Part shown: positions 1-5,578 of the stretch, piece after piece
How the letters are laid out: each line of letters opens with the position of its first letter
How positions within the stretch are numbered: the first letter of the stretch is position 1
Origin: Gemmatimonadales bacterium
GTDB lineage: Bacteria > Gemmatimonadota > Gemmatimonadetes > Gemmatimonadales > GWC2-71-9
Direction of reading: 5' to 3'
DNA: 7,383 bases
NCBI GenBank assembly: GCA_013003805.1
Contig: JABDII010000023.1
Span: 1 to 7,383 of the forward strand
The notes under the pieces: model-generated
What the model saw: the letters and a program-made list of their open reading frames with translations, nothing else
Databases searched by the model: none
What the model was told of the DNA's origin: nothing
Translations under genes and position numbers: made by a program

Positions 1-170
1 TGCGTGGCGACGTGGCTGCCGTCAAGGCGGCGGTCGAGGCCGGCGCGCGCGGCGCCGAGAAGGTCGGCGAAGTGGTCGCCATCCATGTCATTCCGCGTCC
101 GCATGCGAACGTGGATCGCGCCCTCCCGCTGGGTCGCATGGATGAAGGGGCCAAGGCCGGCAAGAAGTAG
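1..170 (+). CDS. BMC-H hexameric microcompartment shell protein (3' part)
   Basis: This is the C-terminal 55 residues of a single-domain Pfam BMC shell protein (PduA/EutM/CsoS1 type); the reading frame starts at base 3 and ends at TAG 168-170. The visible part begins R-G-D-V just after where the central pore strand would lie. It continues with the helix A-A-V-K-A-A-V-E-A-G and the strand V-V-A-I-H-V-I-P-R-P-H, the conserved C-terminal signature of BMC-H proteins, and ends in a polar Lys-rich tail (G-A-K-A-G-K-K). BMC-H subunits form hexamers that tile the facets of the protein shell and carry the metabolite pores. The pore loop itself lies outside the window, so pore chemistry cannot be judged. 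It is the first visible gene of a run of shell and enzyme genes, which supports the call. The family is secure; the subtype is not. Confidence 0.9.
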   Translation, partial: RGDVAAVKAAVEAGARGAEKVGEVVAIHVIPRPHANVDRALPLGRMDEGAKAGKK

Positions 171-194
171 CCGGTGAACCGAAGGAGAAGCCCC

Positions 195-234
195 GCGGTC
201 CGCTCCTCGGAGACCGACCGAGTGAGCGGGCCGC
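195..234 (+). promoter_or_regulatory. Strong intercistronic RNA hairpin between BMC-H and BMC-P
   Basis: Bases 195-210 (GCGGTCCGCTCCTCGG) pair with bases 218-234 (CCGAGTGAGCGGGCCGC) over 16 base pairs, with one G-U wobble (199/230) and one bulged U (223), around a 7-nt loop (211-217). It sits in the only long gap of the operon (171-283), about 25 nt after the BMC-H stop and 50 nt before the next start codon. No T-tract follows, so it is not a standard Rho-independent terminator. Likely roles, by inference, are protecting the 3' end of the processed BMC-H message or reducing read-through into the less-needed downstream genes. The rest of the gap shows no ORF or promoter that I can support. Confidence 0.7.
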
Positions 235-273
235 CCGATCCCGGATGGAACGCGGACGGCTCGGTCCGTGAAT

Positions 274-277
274 GGAG
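274..277 (+). promoter_or_regulatory. Ribosome binding site deciding the first BMC-P start
   Basis: GGAG lies 6 nt before the ATG at 284. An in-frame ATG at 272 overlaps this site and has no Shine-Dalgarno sequence of its own. The 284 start also gives the N-terminus M-L-L-G-R-V-V-G expected for the BMC-P/EutN family, so 284 is preferred. Confidence 0.7.
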
Positions 278-283
278 TTTTCC

Positions 284-583
284 ATGTTACTAGGACGAGT
301 GGTCGGGACGCTGGTGGCGACGCACAAGGAGCCTTCCCTGGAGGGCCTCAAGTTCCTGGTCCTCTCGCACCTGGACATGGAGGGCAAGGAAACCGGTGGC
401 TATCGGGTGGCCGTGGATGCCATCGGCGCCGGCATGGGCGAGGTGGTGCTCTATGCCACCGGCAGTTCGGCGCGCCAGACCACGGTGACCGACAAGCGAC
501 CGTGTGACGGCGTCATCATGGCAATCGTCGACGCCCTCGAGGTGGGCGGCGAGCTCAAGTACGATAAGGCGAGAGACGGCTGA
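284..583 (+). CDS. BMC-P pentameric vertex protein (EutN/CcmL family), copy 1
   Basis: A 99-residue member of the EutN/CcmL family (Pfam EutN_CcmL), whose pentamers cap the twelve vertices of a polyhedral microcompartment. The N-terminus M-L-L-G-R-V-V-G-T-L-V-A-T, the L-E-G-L-K-F-L-V-L strand, the V-A-V-D-A-I-G-A-G-M-G-E-V-V-L turn, the G-S-S-A-R-Q-T motif and the closing hydrophobic strand I-M-A-I-V-D-A-L-E-V are all typical of the fold, and the length is normal for the family. A short charged tail (K-Y-D-K-A-R-D-G) follows. Only 2 nt separate its TGA from the aldehyde dehydrogenase start, so the two are probably co-translated. It is the most canonical of the three BMC-P paralogues here and, unlike the others, keeps a cysteine (in K-R-P-C-D-G). 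Confidence 0.93.
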   Translation: MLLGRVVGTLVATHKEPSLEGLKFLVLSHLDMEGKETGGYRVAVDAIGAGMGEVVLYATGSSARQTTVTDKRPCDGVIMAIVDALEVGGELKYDKARDG

Positions 584-585
584 CC

Positions 586-2046
586 ATGGACGACACGCAA
601 ATCCAAACCGTGATCGACCGGGTGATGACCGAGCTCAGGCACGGCGAGCGGGTGGGCCATGGGCCTCGGCCCGAGCCGCAACAACTCTCCAGCCAGCCGG
701 CGGCGGCGTCCGTGCGGCACGGCGACAACCTGTTCGGGGATGTGGCCGGCGCCGTGGACGCCGCCCGCCGTGCGTTCCGCGAACTGCACGACCTCCCGCT
801 ATCGGTGCGCGAGCAGATGATCGCCCACGTGCGCCGCGCCATGCGAGAGAACGCCCAACCGCTGGCGCACGAGGCCTGGCAGGAAACCGGGATGGGCCGC
901 TACGAGGACAAGCTCGAGAAGGTCCTGCTCAACGCCAATAAGTCGCCAGGCACCGAGTTCCTGGACACCGGCGCCTGGAGCGGCGACGGCGGCCTGACGG
1001 TCGTGGAGTTCGCCCCCTACGGCGTGATCGGTTCCATCATCCCGAGCACCAACCCGATCTCGACGGTGGTGTGCAACGTCATTAGCATGGTCGCGGCCGG
1101 GAACGCCGTGGTGTTCAATGCGCACCCCGGCGCGCGAAAGTGCTCCAACCACACGGTTCAACTGATCAACGACGCCATCATCGAGGCCGGTGGTCCGGCC
1201 AACCTAGTGTGCGCCGTCGAGGAACCGACCCTCGAAACCGCGCAACAGCTCATGGACCATCGTGGCGTGAACGTGCTCACGGTCACCGGCGGTGCCGCCG
1301 TCGTCCGCGCAGCGATGGGAAGCGGCAAGCGCGCGATCTGTGCCGGGCCCGGCAACCCACCGGTGGTAGTCGATGAAACGGCGGACGTAGAACAGGCGGG
1401 ACGCGACATCGTACGGGGCGCCTCATTCGACAACAACATCATCTGTACCGACGAGAAGGAAGTGTTTGCCGTCGGCGCGGTCATCGATGACTTGAAACGG
1501 GCCATGTGCGCCCACGGGGCGATTGAGATCGACGGCCAACAACTCGATCGGCTCAAACGCTCCATCTTCACGGAACGCCCCGAGTCCAGCCGCCACGGCA
1601 TCATGAACAAAGAGTTCATCGGCAAGAATGCCAACGTCCTGCTGAAAGAGATCGGGATCGACGAAGGGGACGAGACGCGCCTCGTCCTGGTAGAGGTCGA
1701 TCGAGACGATCCCTTGGTATTCTCGGAGCAGATGATGCCGGTGCTTCCCGTGGTGCGGGTGCGCGACGCCAATGACGGGATCGACCTGGCCAAGGTCGCG
1801 GAACACGGCTTCCGGCACACGGCCGTCATGCACTCCAAGAATCTCGACAACCTGAGCCGCATGGCCCGGGAGATGGACTGCAGCATCTTCGTCAAGAACG
1901 GCGTCTCATTCGACGGACTCGGCTACGGAGGCGAAGGCTTCTGCTCCTTCACGATCGCGAGCCCTACCGGCGAGGGCATCACCAATCCCATCAGTTTCAG
2001 TCGCATCCGCCGATGTGTGCTGAAAGACAACTTCCGGATCGTGTGA
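586..2046 (+). CDS. CoA-acylating aldehyde dehydrogenase, microcompartment-targeted (PduP/EutE-like)
   Basis: A 486-residue ALDH-superfamily enzyme of the PduP/EutE type, which converts an aldehyde, CoA and NAD+ to acyl-CoA and NADH inside the compartment. The catalytic cysteine is Cys287 in S-F-D-N-N-I-I-C-T-D-E-K-E-V; this F-D-N-N-x-x-C-x-x-E-K-E context is the hallmark of the acylating microcompartment group. Also visible are P-Y-G-V-I-G-S-I-I-P (144-153), the T-V-T-G-G turn (232-236), C-A-G-P-G-N-P-P (252-259) and G-Y-G-G-E-G (446-451). Residues 1-18 (M-D-D-T-Q-I-Q-T-V-I-D-R-V-M-T-E-L) form a predicted amphipathic helix, joined to the catalytic body by a Pro/Gln/Ala-rich linker (about 20-45). 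That is the layout of the encapsulation peptide of PduP. Length matches the family (about 460-490). The gene lies between shell genes. The aldehyde is unknown: propionaldehyde, acetaldehyde, lactaldehyde-derived or other substrates are possible. Confidence 0.93.
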   Translation: MDDTQIQTVIDRVMTELRHGERVGHGPRPEPQQLSSQPAAASVRHGDNLFGDVAGAVDAARRAFRELHDLPLSVREQMIAHVRRAMRENAQPLAHEAWQETGMGRYEDKLEKVLLNANKSPGTEFLDTGAWSGDGGLTVVEFAPYGVIGSIIPSTNPISTVVCNVISMVAAGNAVVFNAHPGARKCSNHTVQLINDAIIEAGGPANLVCAVEEPTLETAQQLMDHRGVNVLTVTGGAAVVRAAMGSGKRAICAGPGNPPVVVDETADVEQAGRDIVRGASFDNNIICTDEKEVFAVGAVIDDLKRAMCAHGAIEIDGQQLDRLKRSIFTERPESSRHGIMNKEFIGKNANVLLKEIGIDEGDETRLVLVEVDRDDPLVFSEQMMPVLPVVRVRDANDGIDLAKVAEHGFRHTAVMHSKNLDNLSRMAREMDCSIFVKNGVSFDGLGYGGEGFCSFTIASPTGEGITNPISFSRIRRCVLKDNFRIV

Positions 2047-2076
2047 TGCCACGACGCCATTGGGACCTCGCGACCC

Positions 2077-2667
2077 ATGATTGAACCCGCCCTCGCCTTA
2101 GTCGACTTCAGCAGCATCGCGATCGGCATCGAGGCCGCCGATGCGATGATCAAGCGGGCCGACATCCGGATTCTCAAGGCCGGGACCGTCCAGCCCGGCC
2201 GGTATCTAGTGCTCATCGGCGGCAGCGTTGCCGACGTTGGTGAGTCGCTGGCCGCCGGCCGGGAGATCGGCGGCGACACGGTGCTCGATTCTATCTTTCT
2301 GCCCCACGTGCATCCGGAGGTGGTTCGCGCCATCGGAGGCGGTCGCGTCCCAGACGCCACCGATGCGCTGGGCGTGGTGGAGACGACCACGGTGCCCGCC
2401 GCTATCCTCGCGGCCGACGCTGGCATCAAGGGTGCCGACGTCCACCTGGTGGAGGTGCGGCTCGCAGACGGACTCGGCGGTAAAGGGATCGTGCTCTACT
2501 CGGGCGTCGTAGCCGATGTGGAGGCCGCCGTGGACATCGGGGTCAGCGTCCTAGAGCAGCCGGATCTCGTGGTGCGGAAGGTCGTTATCCCACAACTCCA
2601 TGCGGCGATGTGGGAGAACGTATCCGACGCGACGCGCTTCAGCGCGCGGGTCCTGGAGAAACTGTGA
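2077..2667 (+). CDS. BMC-T tandem-domain shell protein, PduT-like, cysteine-free
   Basis: A 196-residue protein with two tandem BMC domains (about 5-90 and 98-185), which would form pseudohexameric trimers in the shell facets. It resembles PduT as I recall that sequence: D-S-I-F-L-P-H-V-H-P-E-V ends domain 1, G-V-V-E-T-T-T-V opens domain 2, G-L-G-G-K-G sits at the second pore loop, and V-I-P-Q-L-H-A-A-M-W closes the fold. In PduT, Cys38 in T-I-C-P-G-K ligates a [4Fe-4S] cluster in the pore; the matching position here is Gln39 (T-V-Q-P-G-R), and the protein has no cysteine at all. It therefore cannot carry that cluster by that mechanism and more likely forms a metabolite pore or a plain tile. 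The ATG at 2077 is preceded by GGGA at 11 nt, a weak site; it follows the dehydrogenase stop by 30 nt. Subfamily by inference. Confidence 0.88.
   Translation: MIEPALALVDFSSIAIGIEAADAMIKRADIRILKAGTVQPGRYLVLIGGSVADVGESLAAGREIGGDTVLDSIFLPHVHPEVVRAIGGGRVPDATDALGVVETTTVPAAILAADAGIKGADVHLVEVRLADGLGGKGIVLYSGVVADVEAAVDIGVSVLEQPDLVVRKVVIPQLHAAMWENVSDATRFSARVLEKL
2655..2660 (+). promoter_or_regulatory. Ribosome binding site for the GTG-started second BMC-P
   Basis: GGAGAA inside the last codons of the BMC-T gene lies just upstream of a GTG at 2664. An in-frame ATG exists at 2610, but starting there would add 18 residues ahead of the K-F-A-R-V-L-G-T family N-terminus and overlap the BMC-T gene by 58 nt. 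The GTG is therefore preferred. Confidence 0.65.
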
Positions 2668-2939
2668 AATTCGCGCGGGTGCTCGGCACGGTGGTAGCCA
2701 CCCGGAAGTACCGAGGGCTCGAGGGCGTCAAGTTACTCCTGGTGCAGCCGCTCGACGTCGACTTGAACCCCAAGGGCACGGAACAGGTCGCGGCAGACGC
2801 CACCGCGCAAGCTGGGCCGGGCCATCTGGTATTCGTCGTCGGGAGTCGCGAAGCGGCCCAGGCCTTACCCCACGTGTTCGTTCCAGTCGATTTGGCAATC
2901 ACCGGGATCGTCGATCAGGTCCACCTCGAGTCACGCTGA
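2664..2939 (+). CDS. BMC-P pentameric vertex protein (EutN/CcmL family), copy 2
   Basis: A 91-residue EutN/CcmL-family vertex protein. After the GTG start the sequence runs M-K-F-A-R-V-L-G-T-V-V-A-T, then L-E-G-V-K-L-L-L-V-Q-P-L-D, the A-G-P-G-H-L-V-F-V-V-G-S strand-turn and a final I-T-G-I-V-D-Q-V-H-L strand, all expected of the fold. The start overlaps the BMC-T stop by 4 nt (GTGA), so translation is probably coupled. It differs clearly from copy 1: it has a D-L-N-P-K-G-T-E-Q insert-like turn, S-R-E-A-A-Q-A in place of G-S-S-A-R-Q-T, and no cysteine. Pentamers of paralogous BMC-P proteins may occupy vertices in different proportions; whether these mix is not known. Confidence 0.9.
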   Translation: MKFARVLGTVVATRKYRGLEGVKLLLVQPLDVDLNPKGTEQVAADATAQAGPGHLVFVVGSREAAQALPHVFVPVDLAITGIVDQVHLESR

Positions 2940-3211
2940 TGTATATCGGACGAGTCGCTGGTTCGGTGGTGGCCACCATCAAGATCTCCCATCTCGAAGG
3001 CCGGCGCCTCTTGGTGGTGCATCAACTCGACCGGGACATGAATGCGACGGGTGACTACGACATCGCCGTCGACGTGGCACGGTCCGGCCCCGGCGACACC
3101 GTGCTGGTACTCGACGAAGGCAACGGCGCCCGGCAGATTCTGGGGCTCGATCCCGGCGCGATCCGTGCCGTCATCGTCGGCGTGGTGGACCAGGTGGCGT
3201 TCGCTGGGTAG
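2939..3211 (+). CDS. BMC-P pentameric vertex protein (EutN/CcmL family), copy 3
   Basis: A 90-residue EutN/CcmL-family vertex protein: M-Y-I-G-R-V-A-G-S-V-V-A-T at the start, L-E-G-R-R-L-L-V-V-H-Q-L-D, then A-V-D-V-A-R-S-G-P-G-D-T-V-L-V-L, G-N-G-A-R-Q-I and a terminal V-I-V-G-V-V-D-Q-V. Its ATG overlaps the previous stop by one base (TGATG at 2937-2941) and no good Shine-Dalgarno sequence is seen, so it probably depends on translational coupling to copy 2. It keeps the G-A-R-Q motif that copy 2 lost, so the two adjacent copies are not a recent duplication. It is the last gene of the visible + strand operon; the next gene runs the other way. Confidence 0.92.
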   Translation: MYIGRVAGSVVATIKISHLEGRRLLVVHQLDRDMNATGDYDIAVDVARSGPGDTVLVLDEGNGARQILGLDPGAIRAVIVGVVDQVAFAG

Positions 3212-3252
3212 CAGGAAGAGGGGCTAAGCGCTGGGCCCGCCGCCAGGCCGCA
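3212..3252. other. 41-bp convergent intergenic gap, no clear terminator
   Basis: This separates the stop of the last BMC-P gene from the stop of the SIMPL-domain gene on the opposite strand. It is GC-rich and contains only short self-complementary pieces (AGCGCT, GGGCCC and a 4-bp GGGC/GCCC stem). There is no T-tract on either strand. Termination here would have to be Rho-dependent, or transcripts overlap. Confidence 0.5.
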
Positions 3253-4017
3253 TCACTCCTTCAGACTAAAAGTGACCGTCACCCTGGCCGTAACGGAAAT
3301 CTGTCCCGGTGCGGTCACGCTGTCTGTCCCGCCGGTTGTCGGCGGTGCGTTCTGGACAACGTTCTGAGACAAGGCACCGCCGCCGCGGTTGCCCCACCAT
3401 CCGCTGTACCACGACCACCAGCCCGAATGATCTTCCCGGATGAGAAACGGCTCGCCGACTTCCCTATCCAGCTCGCTGGCCATCAAGTGGGCTTTGTCCC
3501 GGGCCGCCCGCAGCGCAATCGATCTCGCTCGGTCCCGATGAGTTCTCAGCGCCGTGGTCCGAAACTGGATTCCATGCACATAGTTTGCCCCAGCCTCCAG
3601 CACACGGGACAGGAGCGTTTCGAACGTGTCGATGTCGCGCAGGGTTATCGCGGTGTTCTTGCGCACCCAGTAGCCGAGGAACTCGCGCTGCGCACGATCA
3701 TAGGCATACCGCGGCTCGATACCGACGAAATCCGTTTGGATGAGATTCTTGGGAACGCCCAGACCCTCCGCAGCCTTGATCACTCTGGCCATGCGGGCAT
3801 CGTTCTCCGCCTTAGCCGCCGTCAGGTCCAGATCGTCGGTCTCCACACCCAGCGTGAGCACGACCTCGTCAGGCATGACTCGGACCTCAGCGTCACCGGT
3901 CACCGTGATCCGGCTCTCGTCTTGCCCTTGTTGCCCAATGAGAGATGTCCATGGAACGGCGACGGTCAGCATCAGAGCCGCAGCCGATGCCATGAAGCTT
4001 CGTGGTTCCAGGTTCAT
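3253..4017 (-). CDS. Secreted SIMPL-domain (DUF541/YggE-like) protein
   Basis: A 254-residue protein of the SIMPL/DUF541 family, of which E. coli YggE is the usual reference; the molecular function is poorly defined, with links to oxidative stress. A hydrophobic stretch at residues 9-22 after a short N-terminus looks like a signal peptide cleaved around residue 28-30. There is no lipobox cysteine, so it is probably periplasmic and soluble. The mature part opens with I-T-V-T-G-D-A-E-V-R-V-M-P-D-E-V-V-L-T-L-G-V, the family's standard first strand, and ends with G-Q-I-S-V-T-A-R-V-T-V-T-F, the standard last strand. In between, residues 198-214 form an unusual Trp/Gly-rich loop with five tryptophans (200, 201, 203, 207, 208). 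It is the third gene of the - strand cluster, 41 nt after tpiA, with its own good ribosome binding site. Confidence 0.88.
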   Translation of the reverse strand: MNLEPRSFMASAAALMLTVAVPWTSLIGQQGQDESRITVTGDAEVRVMPDEVVLTLGVETDDLDLTAAKAENDARMARVIKAAEGLGVPKNLIQTDFVGIEPRYAYDRAQREFLGYWVRKNTAITLRDIDTFETLLSRVLEAGANYVHGIQFRTTALRTHRDRARSIALRAARDKAHLMASELDREVGEPFLIREDHSGWWSWYSGWWGNRGGGALSQNVVQNAPPTTGGTDSVTAPGQISVTARVTVTFSLKE

Positions 4018-4024
4018 AATCTGA

Positions 4025-4029
4025 CTCCT
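4025..4029 (-). promoter_or_regulatory. Ribosome binding site of the SIMPL-domain gene
   Basis: On the - strand this reads AGGAG, 7 nt before the ATG at 4017. It supports the chosen start, which also leaves a normal-length signal peptide. Confidence 0.7.
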
Positions 4030-4058
4030 ACGTAGTGGCTTGGGTCAATGTCTGGCGG

Positions 4059-4829
4059 TCACCTAGCGGCGACGGCACGAGTTACCAGATCCACGAACTC
4101 CGGCTGGAGGCTCGCCCCACCCACCAAGGCCCCATCAATCTCCGGCATGGCCATGAACCCTGCGATGTTTTGGGCGTTGACGCTGCCGCCGTATTGCACT
4201 CGTACCGCACCGGCAACGGCTTCGCCAAAACCCAGAGCGATCGTGCCACGCACCGCCAGGGCAATGGTGCGATTAGCCGCGGCCGGTGTGGCCGAGCGGC
4301 CCGTCCCGATCGCCCAGATGGGTTCATAGGCCAATACCACGCGCCCGACATCGTCGGCCGAGAGGCCATCGAGGGCGGCACGTACCTGCCCGCCAACGAA
4401 CACATCGGTCTCGCCGGCCTCGTTCCTGGCGGCATCCTCACCGACGCAAATGATCGGCGTCAGGCCGTGCGTCAGTGCCGAGATGACTTTCCGGTTCACC
4501 GCTCCATCGCTCTCGGCACTACCGCCCGAGGCACGCCGCTCCGAGTGACCGATGATGACATACCGGCACAAGCCCACCAACATCGAAGGCGAGATCTCTC
4601 CGGTCTGGGCACCGTGGTCATCCCAGTGCATGTTCTGCGCTCCCAGTGCAACGCCCTTGGACCCGATCACCTCGGCCAATGAAGCCAGGACCGTGAAGGG
4701 AGGACACAACACGACATCGACCCCCTCGACGCGGCCAAGCGGAAGCCGGATGCGGCGCACCAGGGCGAGGGCCTGGTCCACTCTTCCCAAGTGCATCTTC
4801 CAATTGGCGGCGACGATGGGTCGGCGCAT
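4059..4829 (-). CDS. tpiA: Triosephosphate isomerase
   Basis: A 256-residue TIM-barrel enzyme interconverting dihydroxyacetone phosphate and glyceraldehyde 3-phosphate in glycolysis and gluconeogenesis, in the cytosol. The catalytic set is intact: Asn9 and Lys11 in A-A-N-W-K-M, His95 in I-I-G-H-S-E-R-R, and Glu169 in L-A-Y-E-P-I-W-A-I-G-T-G. The flexible loop 6 follows Glu169, and the phosphate-binding Y-G-G-S-V is at 213-217. The length is normal for the family. The start is the ATG at 4829, which gives the standard M-R-R-P-I-V-A-A-N-W-K; the frame stays open far upstream, but that part overlaps the rhomboid gene and has no TIM homology. Its start overlaps the rhomboid stop by one base. One oddity: the segment after H-S-E-R-R reads A-S-G-G-S-A-E-S-D instead of the usual x-x-F-G-E-T/S-D, with two extra residues and the Phe lost. 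It stands apart from any gap-pgk pair within this window. Confidence 0.97.
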   Translation of the reverse strand: MRRPIVAANWKMHLGRVDQALALVRRIRLPLGRVEGVDVVLCPPFTVLASLAEVIGSKGVALGAQNMHWDDHGAQTGEISPSMLVGLCRYVIIGHSERRASGGSAESDGAVNRKVISALTHGLTPIICVGEDAARNEAGETDVFVGGQVRAALDGLSADDVGRVVLAYEPIWAIGTGRSATPAAANRTIALAVRGTIALGFGEAVAGAVRVQYGGSVNAQNIAGFMAMPEIDGALVGGASLQPEFVDLVTRAVAAR

Positions 4830-5578
4830 TACCACCGTCGGTAGGGCGGGATTTGGTGCGTGTGCTGGGCGATGAGCTCGGGGTTTCGGAACAGCTTGAT
4901 GACTGCGGCGCCGGCCACGAATCCACCGACATGGGCCCAGAAGGCGACTCCCCCGCCCTCCCTGGCCAGCGACGGGATCCCACCGAGCAGTTGAATCAAG
5001 AACCAGTACCCCAGCATCAGATACGCCGGCACCGCGATGGTGGTCACGAAGAACCCGAGAAAGATCAGCATGTGCACTCGGACCTTGGGGTACAGGACGA
5101 TGTAGGCACCCATGACCCCGCCGATCGCGCCGGAGGCTCCGAGCATGGGGATGGCGCTCGAAGGGCTCGTTGCCACCTGGAGGGCCGCCGCGGCGAGACC
5201 GCACAGCAGGTAGAACACCACGAAACGGACGTGGCCCATCGAGTCCTCGACGTTGTTCCCGAAGACCCACAGAAACCACATGTTGCCGATCAAGTGGAAC
5301 CAGCCGCCGTGCAGGAACATCGACGTGATGGGTGTGAACCACGTCTGGCTTCCGCCGAGCACACAGACGGTTCGGGGACCCAGCGGGATCTGCGTCCCGG
5401 GAGGTACCCGATCGAGCAACTCGCCCGGTATCAACGCCAGCTCGCACACCGATCGGGACATTCCTGGCTCCGCGCCAAGCCCTTGAATGAAGACCCAGAT
5501 CAGGATATTCGCCCCAATGATGCCGAAGGTGACGAAGGGCGTGATGACGGTTGGATTATCGTCCTTGTACGGGAACAT
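4829..5578 (-). CDS. Rhomboid-family intramembrane serine protease
   Basis: A 249-residue polytopic membrane protein that would cleave transmembrane substrates within the bilayer. The catalytic dyad is Ser149 in G-A-S-G-A-I-G-G and His216 in F-W-A-H-V-G-G. The helix-2 motif H-L-I-G-N-M-W-F-L-W-V-F-G supplies His95 and Asn99 for the oxyanion hole. Membrane segments lie at about 12-31, 82-106, 117-135, 143-163, 169-200 and 211-228, giving the six-helix core. A loop between helices 1 and 2 carries two cysteines (45 and 72) that could pair outside the membrane. I start at the ATG at 5578 because M-F-P-Y-K-D-D-N-P-T is the characteristic beginning of this bacterial subgroup; the frame is open to 5764, but the upstream 62 residues look non-native. 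The Shine-Dalgarno signal is weak (GCGGGA directly before ATG). It is the first gene of the - strand cluster. The substrate is unknown. Confidence 0.92.
   Translation of the reverse strand: MFPYKDDNPTVITPFVTFGIIGANILIWVFIQGLGAEPGMSRSVCELALIPGELLDRVPPGTQIPLGPRTVCVLGGSQTWFTPITSMFLHGGWFHLIGNMWFLWVFGNNVEDSMGHVRFVVFYLLCGLAAAALQVATSPSSAIPMLGASGAIGGVMGAYIVLYPKVRVHMLIFLGFFVTTIAVPAYLMLGYWFLIQLLGGIPSLAREGGGVAFWAHVGGFVAGAAVIKLFRNPELIAQHTHQIPPYRRW

Noticed and set aside
272..283. Alternative upstream ATG for the first BMC-P
   Set aside because: It has no Shine-Dalgarno sequence, and the real one (274-277) lies within the four extra codons.
1158..1895. 245-codon - strand open frame inside the aldehyde dehydrogenase gene
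   Set aside because: Ser/Thr/Arg-rich shadow of a clearly real gene with complete catalytic motifs on the + strand.
4830..5447. 618-bp in-frame open extension upstream of tpiA, suggesting a fusion protein
   Set aside because: It lies antiparallel in frame choice to the rhomboid gene on the same strand, has no domain-like sequence, and the ATG at 4829 gives the normal TIM N-terminus.
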